In this document: one piece after another, positions 35,705-44,587 of the stretch | Position numbering within the stretch: the stretch's first letter is position 1 | Layout: each line of letters starts with the position of its first letter | From: Clostridium sp. AF15-31 | GTDB taxonomy: Bacteria > Bacillota > Clostridia > Lachnospirales > Lachnospiraceae | Length of the DNA: 64,000 bases | Direction: 5' to 3' | Assembly: GCF_003461625.1 (NCBI RefSeq) | Contig: NZ_QTXL01000001.1 | Coordinates: forward strand, 372,001 to 436,000 | Notes under the pieces: model-generated | Database searches by the model: none | What the model saw: the letters and a program-made list of their open reading frames with translations, nothing else | What the model was told of the DNA's origin: nothing | Position numbers and translations under genes: made by a program

Positions 35705-37057
35705 ATGAGAAAAGGGAGATTGGCGGTTGTTACAGTCTTTGGAAGCCTTGCAGTCGGGCTTGCTGCCTGTACGGTATTGTCAGGCAGAGTTTATAATAGC
35801 GTGTTGTACGATATTGTTCCATGGCTTGTTACGGGGATGGTCTGTGTAATACCGACGGTATTGTGCGGAAAACTGGAAACACCAAGACTTAGCAAATGCA
35901 GAAACGGCTGTATGCAGCTATTTGTATTCTGTGTATCCACAGTGCTTACAATTATATATACCGTTTTATGTATGGCAAAAGTTCTTCCGGCTGAATATAT
36001 ACCGACAAATGGGAAAATGTGGGTATTTCATATATTGACAGCGATTCTTGTGGAAGCAGTTGTGTTCTGGAATGGAATGATCCGGATATATCTGACGTCA
36101 GAACAGCTTGGTATCAAATGGAGAGGGATCGGAGCTGTATGTGGCATGATACCGGTTGTAAATCTGGTCGTACTTGGGAAGATACTTCGCTTGACGATAG
36201 GAGAGGTTTCATTTGAAAATGATAAGGTTCGATTGAATCGGGAACGGAATAAAGAGCAGATCTGCAAAACAAAATACCCGATTCTGCTGGTGCATGGTAT
36301 TTTCTTCCGGGATTTCAAATTGTTAAATTACTGGGGAAGAATTCCAAAGGAACTGGAGACAAATGGTGCAGTTCTTTTTTATGGCAATCACCAGTCGGCA
36401 GCATCGGTTCCGGCATGTGCGCAGGAGCTGGATGCAAGAATCCGGGAGATCGTAGCTGAAACGGGCTGTGAAAAAGTAAATGTGATCGCACATTCAAAAG
36501 GTGGTCTGGATATGCGCTATGCCTTATCAGAACTTGGTACAGATCGGTATGTTGCATCACTAACAACGATAAATACACCGCACCGTGGATGTGAATTTGC
36601 AGATTATCTGTTAAATATTGTTCCGGAAAAAGAGCAGCAGAGCGTGGCAAAAGCGTATAATGCAGTATTTAAAAAATTGGGCGATGATTCGCCGGATTTT
36701 CTGTTGGGAGTAAAAGATCTGACAGCTTTGGCATGTAAAGCCCTAAATGATAAATTACATGATGCACAGGGCGTGTTATATCAGAGCGTTGGTTCGAGGC
36801 AGAATGTGGCAGGAAATGGCAGATTTCCGCTGAATTATACATATCGATTGGTAAAATATTTTGATGGAGCAAATGATGGACTGGTAGGCGAAAAATCATT
36901 CCCATGGGGAGCAGATTTCAAATACCTGACAGTGGAGGGGAAGCGCGGAATCTCGCATGGAGATGTGATTGATCTAAACCGGGAAAATATTCCGGGATTT
37001 GATGTCCGGGAATTTTATGTGAAGCTGGTTCATGATTTAAAAACAAAGGGATATTGA
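35705..37057 (+). CDS. Membrane-anchored triacylglycerol lipase/esterase
   Basis: A 450-residue alpha/beta hydrolase with several membrane helices in the first 170 residues (RLAVVTVFGSLAVGLAACTV, YDIVPWLVTGMVCVIPTVL and others). The hydrolase domain begins at KYPILLVHGIFFRD, whose HG forms the oxyanion hole. The nucleophile serine lies in VIAHSKGGLDMRYAL, an H-S-x-G-G variant common in lipases. DGLVGEKSFPWG and the terminal SHGDVIDLNRENIPG hold the likely Asp and His of the triad. The membrane segments should place it at the envelope. The following gene is 29 bases downstream and probably co-transcribed. Confidence 0.83.
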   Translation: MRKGRLAVVTVFGSLAVGLAACTVLSGRVYNSVLYDIVPWLVTGMVCVIPTVLCGKLETPRLSKCRNGCMQLFVFCVSTVLTIIYTVLCMAKVLPAEYIPTNGKMWVFHILTAILVEAVVFWNGMIRIYLTSEQLGIKWRGIGAVCGMIPVVNLVVLGKILRLTIGEVSFENDKVRLNRERNKEQICKTKYPILLVHGIFFRDFKLLNYWGRIPKELETNGAVLFYGNHQSAASVPACAQELDARIREIVAETGCEKVNVIAHSKGGLDMRYALSELGTDRYVASLTTINTPHRGCEFADYLLNIVPEKEQQSVAKAYNAVFKKLGDDSPDFLLGVKDLTALACKALNDKLHDAQGVLYQSVGSRQNVAGNGRFPLNYTYRLVKYFDGANDGLVGEKSFPWGADFKYLTVEGKRGISHGDVIDLNRENIPGFDVREFYVKLVHDLKTKGY

Positions 37058-37086
37058 TATATAAAAGAAAAGGAGCAGGTAATAAA

Positions 37087-38232
37087 ATGGGTGAGGAAAA
37101 TAAAAATGTAAAAAAGCCCGCAGTATCAAATGCAGTAGTGAAGAAAAAAACGGCGGGAACCGGAACAAAAAGCACTGGCGGCACACGTCCGGGTAACGGG
37201 ACAAAAAGCACTGGCAGTACACGTCCGGGTAGTGGCACAAGTGCTGGTAGTGCGCATTCAAATAGAACAGGCAGTGGTGTAAAAAATACCGCAGCCAGAA
37301 GCAATGGAGGCAGCGCAAGAAACACCAGCGCACATTCAGGTAACGGAACAAAGAGTGCCAACACTGGCAGCGTACGTTCAAACAATACATCAGGAAGAAA
37401 GACACAGCCACAAAAAAGAAGACGCAGGAGAATAACGGCAAATCAGTTTACATTGCTGCTTGCAGTTGTTGTAGGCATTATTCTGCTTTTTATGGTAAAT
37501 GGCATTATGCGTGGCCGCTATCTCAAGGTAAAGCAGATTTCAAGCGAATATGTATTGGGTTCGAAATTTGATATCACGGCATATGTAGAGCCGGTGAACA
37601 GTAAGGCGGTTGTTACCTGCGATACAGCGGATTTTGCACCGGAGAAGATTGGTTCCTATAAAGTGAGCTATATAGTAAAATGCGGAAAGCTGAAAAAGAA
37701 GAAAAAACTTACGCTTGAAGTAGTTGACAGAGATTTCCCGGAAATTATCGGACCGGATAATCTGGGCGTTTTCGTAAATGAGCAGGTCAATCTGCTGGAT
37801 TACTATTCAGTAGAGGATTCACAGCCGGATCTGACCAATGAACTTACGATCAACCGTCAGATCGATACAACAAAGACCGGAGATCTGGACTGTACACTTC
37901 GTGTTACAGACTGGAGCAATAATTCATCATCAAAGGATATTACAGTTACCGTATACGGCTTTGAAGGGGATATGAAGAATTCGGCGCTGGCAATCCGTGC
38001 ATATAACCGGGATAAGGGATATGCGGTATCGGATAATGGAGTATATGTATACTATCCGGATAAAGATAAGAAAACAGCAAATGTATTGATCAATAACAGT
38101 ATACTATATGAAGTTTCTGATGATTGCAGCAGTAAGGAAATGGATGAAAATGATGAACTGGTTCAGACGATCATAAACGAAGGAACCTGGATATCCATTG
38201 ATAATCTGGGTGATTTTAATTATTTAAAATAA
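37087..38232 (+). CDS. Membrane protein with Ser/Thr/Gly-rich tail and Ig-like external domains
   Basis: Not a named family. The 381-residue chain starts with about 100 low-complexity residues rich in Gly, Thr, Ser and Asn (repeats of the type GTKSTG..RPG), then a basic patch (PQKRRRRR) and one membrane helix (FTLLLAVVVGIILLFMVNGIM). The external part has two beta-sandwich regions resembling bacterial Ig-like/DUF5011 domains (GSYKVSYIVKCGKLKKKKKLTLEVVDRD, then DLDCTLRVTDWSNNSSSKDITVTVYG). The basic cytosolic tail would bind nucleic acid or acidic lipid, which is inference. ATG 37087 follows AAGGAG; an upstream TTG at 37054 overlaps the lipase stop and is less likely. Confidence 0.7.
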   Translation: MGEENKNVKKPAVSNAVVKKKTAGTGTKSTGGTRPGNGTKSTGSTRPGSGTSAGSAHSNRTGSGVKNTAARSNGGSARNTSAHSGNGTKSANTGSVRSNNTSGRKTQPQKRRRRRITANQFTLLLAVVVGIILLFMVNGIMRGRYLKVKQISSEYVLGSKFDITAYVEPVNSKAVVTCDTADFAPEKIGSYKVSYIVKCGKLKKKKKLTLEVVDRDFPEIIGPDNLGVFVNEQVNLLDYYSVEDSQPDLTNELTINRQIDTTKTGDLDCTLRVTDWSNNSSSKDITVTVYGFEGDMKNSALAIRAYNRDKGYAVSDNGVYVYYPDKDKKTANVLINNSILYEVSDDCSSKEMDENDELVQTIINEGTWISIDNLGDFNYLK

Positions 38233-38290
38233 ACACTTTCGGGTGTAGCTTGCTGGCTGATATCAGATCAGAAATTGGGAGGATGTCATT

Positions 38291-38986
38291 ATGGATAATA
38301 CGGAAATTTTCCTTGATAAATACAAGGAGCTGGAAAATGCAGCGATCAATGAATTCAAACTTCCGCCGGATGGTTCGGCGGTTGCCAAGCTGGAAAAACG
38401 GAGTGAATTCAAGGATATCCGGTTTGAACTGAATTATTGCAGAGAAGTGAGAAATCTGCTGCAGCATAATCAACGGCTGGATGAGGAATTTGCTGTACAG
38501 CCGGGCAAGAAGATGATCGAGCTTCTGGAAATGGTGCTGGATCGTATTAAGAATCCGGTGCGGTGTATGGATATTGCAGTACCCTTTAATAATCTGGTAT
38601 GGCGTTCGCTGGATGATCCGGTTATGCCGGTTATCCGGATCATGAATGACAGAAATATTTCTCATGTGCCAATCCTGAAAGATAAAAGGGTAGTGGGAGA
38701 TTTCAGTGACAACTGTATTTTTCCGTATTTATTGGGAGACACAAATTGTCATATTGATGAGAAAACCCGGTTTCGGGATCTTCAGGAATATATTGAGCTG
38801 GAGAAACATCCGTCTGAACGTTTCCGCTTTGTTGCATATGATGAAAAAGTTATGAATGTTAAGAAATACTATGAAGAAAGCAGAAGAGATCATGAAAGGA
38901 TTGGCCTGATCTTTTTAACAGAGACAGGACACCCGGATGAACGCCTGTTGGGAATTCTGACCTCCTGGTTGATCATAGGAAATTAA
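38291..38986 (+). CDS. CBS-domain protein
   Basis: A cytoplasmic protein of 231 residues with an N-terminal helical region and a CBS pair at about residues 90-225. The recognisable part is PVMPVIRIMNDRNISHVPILKDKRVVGDFSD; the second CBS copy is degenerate (RLLGILTSWLII). CBS pairs usually bind adenosine nucleotides. No enzyme domain is attached. GGGAGGATGTCATT precedes the ATG. Confidence 0.65.
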   Translation: MDNTEIFLDKYKELENAAINEFKLPPDGSAVAKLEKRSEFKDIRFELNYCREVRNLLQHNQRLDEEFAVQPGKKMIELLEMVLDRIKNPVRCMDIAVPFNNLVWRSLDDPVMPVIRIMNDRNISHVPILKDKRVVGDFSDNCIFPYLLGDTNCHIDEKTRFRDLQEYIELEKHPSERFRFVAYDEKVMNVKKYYEESRRDHERIGLIFLTETGHPDERLLGILTSWLIIGN

Positions 38987-38991
38987 TAAGT

Positions 38992-39041
38992 AAAAAAGTG
39001 GAACTGTACCTTTGTTATCATAGGTATAGTTCCACTTTTTT
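38992..39041. terminator. Bidirectional terminator between convergent genes
   Basis: AAAAAAGTGGAACTGTACCT pairs with AGGTATAGTTCCACTTTTTT, about 19 bp with one mismatch and a short loop; A and T tracts on either side serve both directions. Confidence 0.93.
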
Positions 39042-39042
39042 A

Positions 39043-40302
39043 TTATGACAGTGGTGGACGACGAAGTTCCTCATCCAGTTCGGAATGATCAATCGTTACG
39101 GTCTTTGTATTCTTAATCTTTTCGACACGTCTTGCTTTCCGTCTTTTGTGAATCCGTTTAACCAAAGTGACGATCAGGATTATGATAACACCAAGGCTGA
39201 TCAGGACAACGGACACACCGTATTTATCCAGTATTTTATCGAAAAAATTGTAATTGTCTTCCTGCCAGATGTTTTCAGCTTCCAGTGTAGACTGGATGCT
39301 GTCGATACTGTGAGCCGTACCGGTACAGGTTGGAATACCAGGCAGCCAGTCAGATGCAGGATTCAGATCGGATGCTTCATCACTGGTAATGTTAAAATAA
39401 TCATAGATCAGAACATTTTTGCCGGAGGTTGTTTCCGGATGATCATACGCAAGATCTACAATATACCAGCCATCATCCAGATAAACCATATTCCATGCAT
39501 GTGAATTATAGGTAGAATCATCGTTTTCTTTGGTATTTCCTTCTACATAGATACATTTTACACCGGTGGCATCCATAACTGCCTTGAATGCTTTGGCATA
39601 TCCAAATGAAGTTGCTGTCTTATGCTTTGCGTTGAAAATACCATCTACTGTATAGGACCAGCTTAATCCGGAATGTGAGTTTTCATTGCTGACCTGGAAG
39701 TAAGTATCTTCAATGATCGCATTATGGATCAGATATTCCTTCTGGTAATCAGGAAGATCTTTTTCCAGATTGCCAGCAAGATTTGATACGGAGATATCAA
39801 TGTTATTCTTAATGACCTGTCTGGAACTTCCATTTGCATAATCATTATAACAGACAATCTCGACATTATAGCATACAGCACCGCCATCTAAAGACTTGGT
39901 ACTGTAATTAAAGGAAGGAGACATCCAGAAGTATGTAGGATTATCTGCCAGAAAGGCATTGATAACTGCCTGCATACCTGTCGGACCGATAACTTCCCAT
40001 GTTTTGCTTGTAACATTGATCGAAAATGCTTTATAGTAGCTGTTTTCGGTATTCGCATTTTCGTATTCCGCATTCTGGTTTGAATTGTGAAATGCATCTG
40101 CTGCTTCTTTTAACTGGTTATAAGCATCCCGGTAAGCATCGTTATCGAAATTGTTATAATAGTATAAAGAAGTATCGATGGTAGCTGCGGCAGACTTTTT
40201 ATCTTTTGCATCTTTGTCTGCGGTATCCTCTGCGGCGAGGACTGTCATACTTGAAAAAGTAAAAATAGCAGCTATTATAAATAATAGTAGTTTTTTTCTC
40301 AT
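39043..40302 (-). CDS. Secreted transglutaminase-like protein lacking the catalytic cysteine
   Basis: A 419-residue envelope protein: signal peptide (LLLFIIAAIFTFSSMTVLAAE), external domain, C-terminal membrane helix (VSVVLISLGVIIILIVTLV) and a basic tail. The external domain has the transglutaminase-like fold: GYAKAFKAVMDATGVKC, NSHAWNMVYLDDGWYIVDLAYD with the His and Asp. The residue that should be the nucleophilic Cys just before GYAKAF is Ser (TATSFGYAKAF). A peptidase or transglutaminase activity is therefore doubtful; a binding role is likely. The 3' end is shared with the CBS gene terminator. Confidence 0.78.
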   Translation of the reverse strand: MRKKLLLFIIAAIFTFSSMTVLAAEDTADKDAKDKKSAAATIDTSLYYYNNFDNDAYRDAYNQLKEAADAFHNSNQNAEYENANTENSYYKAFSINVTSKTWEVIGPTGMQAVINAFLADNPTYFWMSPSFNYSTKSLDGGAVCYNVEIVCYNDYANGSSRQVIKNNIDISVSNLAGNLEKDLPDYQKEYLIHNAIIEDTYFQVSNENSHSGLSWSYTVDGIFNAKHKTATSFGYAKAFKAVMDATGVKCIYVEGNTKENDDSTYNSHAWNMVYLDDGWYIVDLAYDHPETTSGKNVLIYDYFNITSDEASDLNPASDWLPGIPTCTGTAHSIDSIQSTLEAENIWQEDNYNFFDKILDKYGVSVVLISLGVIIILIVTLVKRIHKRRKARRVEKIKNTKTVTIDHSELDEELRRPPLS

Positions 40303-40320
40303 AATTACGCACCCCGGTTT

Positions 40321-40339
40321 CTTTTCTGTATCAGAAAAG
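40321..40339. promoter_or_regulatory. Inverted repeat upstream of the transglutaminase-like gene
   Basis: CTTTTCTG TAT CAGAAAAG, a perfect 8-bp dyad 18 bases from the start codon, in the 5' leader on the minus strand. It may be an operator or an mRNA hairpin. Confidence 0.4.
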
Positions 40340-40436
40340 TTATAAATTATACTTTTTTATAATACCACAATATGGAAAGTATTGCCAGTCAAAAACTCTT
40401 TTCTGTAGTCATGAACAATATATTATGGGATAGGAC

Positions 40437-40465
40437 TTGCAAATTGGAAATAATATGTGTAATAT
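40437..40465 (+). promoter_or_regulatory. Candidate promoter of the DUF6472 gene
   Basis: TTGCAA (40437-40442), 17 bases, TAATAT (40460-40465). Confidence 0.5.
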
Positions 40466-40516
40466 TTACTGAAAACAGGCAATTAATTTGCAAAAATGAC
40501 AAGAAGGAGGTTGCTT

Positions 40517-40696
40517 ATGGGAGCAGCGAGTTGTGATTTGTGTGCACACTATGTGTATGATGAAGAAGATGATTTTTCGGAATGCATGGTGAATATGGAT
40601 GAAGATGATTATGCCAGATTTATAACGAGCTCATATGAAAGCTGTCCATATTTTCAGTTAGATGATGAGTATAAAGTAGTGAGGAAACAGATGTAA
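40517..40696 (+). CDS. DUF6472-type four-cysteine small protein
   Basis: A 59-residue acidic protein. Two cysteines in CDLC near the start and two more (SECMV and SCPYF) could bind a zinc ion. The final segment YFQLDDEYKVVRKQM is the hallmark of the DUF6472 family of Lachnospiraceae. Function is unknown. AAGGAGG is six bases before ATG 40517; the earlier in-frame ATG at 40496 lies upstream of that ribosome site and is not the start. Confidence 0.8.
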   Translation: MGAASCDLCAHYVYDEEDDFSECMVNMDEDDYARFITSSYESCPYFQLDDEYKVVRKQM

Positions 40697-40714
40697 GCCT
40701 GTCTCCTCATTTTC
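40679..40714. terminator. Terminator between the DUF6472 and ABC-F genes
   Basis: GAGGAAACAG (40681-40690) pairs with CTGTCTCCTC (40699-40708) with one mismatch; the stem overlaps the DUF6472 stop codon and is followed by TTTTCTTATTT. Confidence 0.65.
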
Positions 40715-40732
40715 TTATTTATTATACTATAC

Positions 40733-42577
40733 TTATTTTTTAAAGGATTCCAGAAGATCTGTAAGGTAAACATACCGTTCCATCAGATGTTCCAGCTTCA
40801 GTTCGGCATTTTCCTTTTCTGCCATCAGATGATTCAGCTTTGTAAAATCTGTTGTGGAAGCTGCGATTTCCCTGTCCAGTCCATCAATGGTTTCTTCACA
40901 GGCAGCAATGTCGTCTTCAATGGTATCGTATTCACGCTGTTCATTAAAAGTAAATTTGTTTTTTGCACGTTTCGGTGCGGTGTCCTTTTCTGCTGCTCCT
41001 GATTTTGAAGAATCTGCTGCAGGTTTTCCCTTGGAAGCCGGAGCAGGCTTTACAGAACCGGAACCGGACTTTACAGAATTTGCAAATGTTCCATATTCCA
41101 GATAATAGTCGGTATAGCTTCCTTCAAACTGCCTGATCTGTCCATAGCCGTCATAGACAAACAGCCGTTTTACAACACGGTCAAGGAAATACCGGTCGTG
41201 GGAAACTACGATCAGGATGCCCTGAAAGGTATCCAGATAATCTTCCAGAATACAGAGTGTTGATATATCCAGATCATTGGTTGGTTCATCCAGGATCAGG
41301 ACATTCGGCGAGCCGGCAAGGATCTTAAGCAGATACAGGCGGCGCTTTTCCCCGCCGGACAGCTTGCCGATCCGTTGGTGCTGCAGGGTGGAATCAAACA
41401 GAAATTCCTCACAAAGGGTGGATGCAGACATATATCCATCGACGGTCCGGATATATTCTGCGGTTTCCTTCACATAGTCCAGTACGATCTTGTTATCGTC
41501 TAGCATTTCATTTTCCTGTGAGAAATATCCTATATTTACGGTTTCACCGATCTCTATGATACCGGAGTCGGGTTTCAGATTGCCGGTGATCAGCTTCATA
41601 AGGGTTGATTTACCACAGCCATTTGGTCCGGTAATACCGATTCTGTCATTACGCAGAAAATTATAAGAGAAATTCTCGATGAGTGGGTGGGTAAGTCCTG
41701 GAAAGCTTTTTGAAATATTATGAAGCTCTATCGTTTTATTTCCAAGTCTGCTGGCAATTGAGCTGAGATTTACTGTCTTATCAGCTTCAATCATTTCTTC
41801 GGCTGCAAGGGCTTCATAGCGCTTGATATGAGCCTTTTGTTTGGTGCTTCTTGCGCGTGCACCACGGCGGATCCATGCAATCTCTTTCCGGAGAATATTC
41901 TGGTTCTTGCGTTCGGTGGCAAGCGCAATATTTTCACGTTCGGCTTTCAGCATGAGATAGCCTTCATAATTGGCATTATAGCTGTAGATGTATCCTTTGT
42001 CGATCTCAACGATCCGGTTTGTTACACGATCGAGAAAATAACGGTCATGTGTGACCATGACCAGTGCACCCCTGTAGTTGTTCAGATAGTCCTCTAGATA
42101 TTCGGTCATATCATTATCCAGATGGTTAGTTGGTTCATCAAGAACCAGAATATCACAGCTTGAAAGAAGGGCAGCGGCAAGGGCTACCTTTTTCTTCTGA
42201 CCGCCGGACAGACTGGAAACCGAGATGCTGGTATCAGTGAATCCAAGCTTATCCAGAAGTGCCCGTGCATCTCCTTCAATGCTCCACTTATTTTCTTCTG
42301 TGCTGTTTGCCGTGATAACATGTTCGTAGATTGTTTCATCATCATGGAAAGTCGGACTCTGTGGAAGATAATTGACAACAACATTATTGCCTTTTACGAT
42401 CAATCCGGCATCGCAGGTATCGATACCGGCAATCATTTTTAACAAGGAGGATTTTCCCGTACCATTTATACCAATCACACCAATCTTATCACCGGTGTTG
42501 ACAGAAAAATCGGCTCCCTTAAAGAGAACCTTGTCTGTATAGGCTTTATGAATATTTTTCATTGTTAATAAGTTCAT
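40733..42577 (-). CDS. ABC-F family ATPase
   Basis: A soluble tandem ABC protein of 614 residues. First domain: Walker A GINGTGKSS, signature LSGGQKKKVALA, Walker B CDILVLDEPTNHLD. Second domain: GPNGCGKST, LSGGEKRRLYL, NVLILDEPTNDLD. The linker between the domains (about residues 235-275, WIRRGARARSTKQKAHIKRYE) is the basic P-site tRNA-interacting motif of ABC-F factors. A C-terminal coiled coil (YDTIEDDIAACEETIDGLDREIA...) follows a low-complexity Ser/Lys/Ala stretch. Homologues relieve stalled ribosomes; some give antibiotic resistance, but this sequence looks like the housekeeping Uup type. Confidence 0.93.
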   Translation of the reverse strand: MNLLTMKNIHKAYTDKVLFKGADFSVNTGDKIGVIGINGTGKSSLLKMIAGIDTCDAGLIVKGNNVVVNYLPQSPTFHDDETIYEHVITANSTEENKWSIEGDARALLDKLGFTDTSISVSSLSGGQKKKVALAAALLSSCDILVLDEPTNHLDNDMTEYLEDYLNNYRGALVMVTHDRYFLDRVTNRIVEIDKGYIYSYNANYEGYLMLKAERENIALATERKNQNILRKEIAWIRRGARARSTKQKAHIKRYEALAAEEMIEADKTVNLSSIASRLGNKTIELHNISKSFPGLTHPLIENFSYNFLRNDRIGITGPNGCGKSTLMKLITGNLKPDSGIIEIGETVNIGYFSQENEMLDDNKIVLDYVKETAEYIRTVDGYMSASTLCEEFLFDSTLQHQRIGKLSGGEKRRLYLLKILAGSPNVLILDEPTNDLDISTLCILEDYLDTFQGILIVVSHDRYFLDRVVKRLFVYDGYGQIRQFEGSYTDYYLEYGTFANSVKSGSGSVKPAPASKGKPAADSSKSGAAEKDTAPKRAKNKFTFNEQREYDTIEDDIAACEETIDGLDREIAASTTDFTKLNHLMAEKENAELKLEHLMERYVYLTDLLESFKK

Positions 42578-42662
42578 TTGTGTTCCTCAAATCATTATTC
42601 AAATTTACTTATCCATTTTATGATGGTTTTCCAGCTACGTCAATAACCCTTTTCCTTACAAT

Positions 42663-42705
42663 GAAAAAAGGATACCCGGTAATCATGACCGGATATCCTT
42701 TTTTA
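42663..42705 (-). terminator. Terminator downstream of the HPr-like gene
   Basis: AAAAAAGGATACCCGGT pairs with ACCGGATATCCTTTTTT around a seven-base loop with one small asymmetry; it terminates the minus-strand HPr-like transcript. Confidence 0.88.
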
Positions 42706-42762
42706 CGACTGCTCTTATAGCTTCTGTTTGTCGTATATTTCTTTTATTAAATGTAAGTTGCC

Positions 42763-43020
42763 TTATGCGACTGCTGGTTCAGCAATGAAAGGCTTCAGTG
42801 TTGACATGTATGAATCGGAAATACCATCATAGAATTTTACGGTTAATTCATCTCTCAGATCGAGACTGATAACACCAAGAATAGATTTTGCATCTACCAT
42901 ATAGTTTTTGTTTGTAGCTGATATATCGACATCACCATGATATCCTCTCATTACATCTACAAACTGCTTTACTTCATCAACGCTGCTTAATTTTACTTTA
43001 ATGTCAGTTGATTTAGCCAT
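42763..43020 (-). CDS. HPr-like protein without the phosphorylatable histidine (Crh-like)
   Basis: An 85-residue protein with the HPr fold. The regulatory region is well kept: AKSILGVISL places a serine at residue 46, the site HPr kinase phosphorylates in Firmicutes. The catalytic histidine segment (usually G-I-H-A-R-P) is SSVDEVKQF, so no His is present to carry PTS phosphate. That combination is the definition of Crh, the HPr paralogue that only partners CcpA. I infer a regulatory role in carbon catabolite control; binding has not been shown. The gene is monocistronic. AAGGAGG is eight bases before the ATG. Confidence 0.8.
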   Translation of the reverse strand: MAKSTDIKVKLSSVDEVKQFVDVMRGYHGDVDISATNKNYMVDAKSILGVISLDLRDELTVKFYDGISDSYMSTLKPFIAEPAVA

Positions 43021-43049
43021 AAAACTCGCCTCCTTGATTTGTTGAACAA

Positions 43050-43078
43050 TTTATAATCCTTTTTTTTGCTAAAGTCAA
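43050..43078 (-). promoter_or_regulatory. Promoter of the HPr-like gene
   Basis: On the minus strand TTGACT (top 43073-43078), 17 bases, TATAAA (top 43050-43055). The rest of 43079-43395 is very AT-rich; a TATAAT at 43290-43295 may serve the uridine phosphorylase gene but no good -35 is visible. I see nothing else in this gap. Confidence 0.75.
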
Positions 43079-43395
43079 ATTATGAAAGTGTGAACAAAAA
43101 GCAAAATTATTACCAATTTATAAAATTTTTTAAAGCGAATAGAAATTTTATCCTAAAGAAATTCAAAAATCGGCATTTTTAAGTTAAGGATATTCATTTA
43201 TATGTAGTAAAACTGTAATGGTGTTACAAATTGCTATGAAAAATTTGTACAAAATAGGAGAAATTGGTGATTTTGGTGTATATTTTCGGTATAATACAGG
43301 TAAATAGCAGTTGATATGTATCTGCTTTTGTACAAATAGTTGTAAAAAAAGAGGGATTGACCGGAACAAAAGCAGACAGAAACGGAGGTGGCAGT

Positions 43396-44172
43396 ATGAT
43401 CTATCAGGAAGAATCAGGACGGGAATATCACATAAAGACAGGGAAGAACGAAATCGGAAAATATGTAATCCTGCCGGGGGATCCGAAGCGGTCAGCGAAG
43501 ATCGCAGCTTATCTGGATGATGCAAAGCTGGTTGCGGACAACCGGGAATTCGTGACATATACCGGATATCTGGAGGGCGAGAAGGTCAGTGTAACATCGA
43601 CCGGTATCGGCGGACCATCAGCAGCGATTGCATTGGAGGAACTGGTGCATTGTGGCGCAGATACATTTATAAGGGTTGGAACCTGTGGCGCGATGCAGTT
43701 AGATATCATGGGAGGGGATATCGTGGTGGCAACCGGTGCTGTCCGGATGGAGGGTACATCAAAGGAATATGCTCCGATTGAATATCCGGCGGTTGCAAGC
43801 TATCCGGTTATTCAGGCACTGACAAAAGCCTGTGAGACGACGGGAGTTCGATACCATACCGGAATTGTTCAGAGCAAGGATTCCTTCTATGGACAGCATG
43901 AGCCGGGAACCAAACCGGTGTCCTATGAACTGGAAGCCAAATGGGAGGCATGGAAGCGGATGGGCTGTCTGGCATCCGAGATGGAGTCAGCGGCGTTATT
44001 TATCGTAGGTGCTTATCTGGGTGTGAAGGTCGGAGCCTGTTATCTGGTGGTTGGAAATCAGGAGCGGAAGGCAGCAGGGCTTGAAAATCCACTGGCATAC
44101 GATACGGACATGGCAGTAAAGACCGCAGTTGAGGCAGCCCGGCAGATGATTCTGGATGCAAGGAAAGAATAA
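43396..44172 (+). CDS. udp: Uridine phosphorylase
   Basis: Cleaves uridine with phosphate to uracil and ribose 1-phosphate. The 258-residue protein belongs to nucleoside phosphorylase family [14 protein letters not shown] (phosphate site), [42 protein letters not shown] (pyrimidine-specific loop) and [10 protein letters not shown] (ribose site). The frame extends upstream to 43357, but ATG 43396 has GGAGGTGG at six bases and is the start. A purine or broader specificity is less likely given the [10 protein letters not shown] loop. Confidence 0.9.
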   Translation: MIYQEESGREYHIKTGKNEIGKYVILPGDPKRSAKIAAYLDDAKLVADNREFVTYTGYLEGEKVSVTSTGIGGPSAAIALEELVHCGADTFIRVGTCGAMQLDIMGGDIVVATGAVRMEGTSKEYAPIEYPAVASYPVIQALTKACETTGVRYHTGIVQSKDSFYGQHEPGTKPVSYELEAKWEAWKRMGCLASEMESAALFIVGAYLGVKVGACYLVVGNQERKAAGLENPLAYDTDMAVKTAVEAARQMILDARKE

Positions 44173-44259
44173 AAGCTATTAATATAGTAAGAAGTTATTG
44201 AAAAAAAGTGTTAAAACATATACAATGTTAATAACAGTATTTGGTAAATATTAACAAAA

Positions 44260-44289
44260 AGAACCTGACGATATAATATGTCGGGTTCT
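44260..44289. other. Inverted repeat in the leader of the acyl carrier protein gene
   Basis: AGAACCTGAC (44260-44269) pairs with GTCGGGTTCT (44280-44289) with one G-T pair. No T tract follows on the plus strand. The loop contains TATAAT (44272-44277). It may be an operator over a promoter or an mRNA leader hairpin. Confidence 0.4.
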
Positions 44290-44313
44290 AAAATATCAGA
44301 TAGGAGGTCAGTA

Positions 44314-44565
44314 ATGGACAGAAAGGATTTGGAAGCAAAGGTTTTACAGGCTGTAGCTTGTGTTATGCCGGAGATCGACATCAGCAAGCTTGACATGACA
44401 GCCGAGTTGACAAAAGAATATGGGGTTAATTCTGTATCAATTATTCAGTTGATCGTAGAGCTTGAAAATGATTTCAATATTGAATTTCAGGATTCAGAAC
44501 TTGCATTGGGCTTGTATTATGATATGAATGATGTGGTTGCCGCTGTTGCAGCCAAGTTGAACTAG
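44314..44565 (+). CDS. Stand-alone acyl carrier protein
   Basis: An 83-residue carrier protein. The 4'-phosphopantetheine site is S40 in YGVNSVSIIQLIVELEN, where the usual DSL is NSV. The four-helix pattern and the acidic helix II fit the ACP family, but the sequence differs from the fatty-acid ACP. AGGAGG is six bases before ATG 44314. The BtrH-like gene starts 22 bases downstream, so this ACP is probably dedicated to that protein and not to fatty acid synthesis. Confidence 0.85.
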   Translation: MDRKDLEAKVLQAVACVMPEIDISKLDMTAELTKEYGVNSVSIIQLIVELENDFNIEFQDSELALGLYYDMNDVVAAVAAKLN

Positions 44566-44587
44566 AGAAGATAAGGGAGGTATAATC

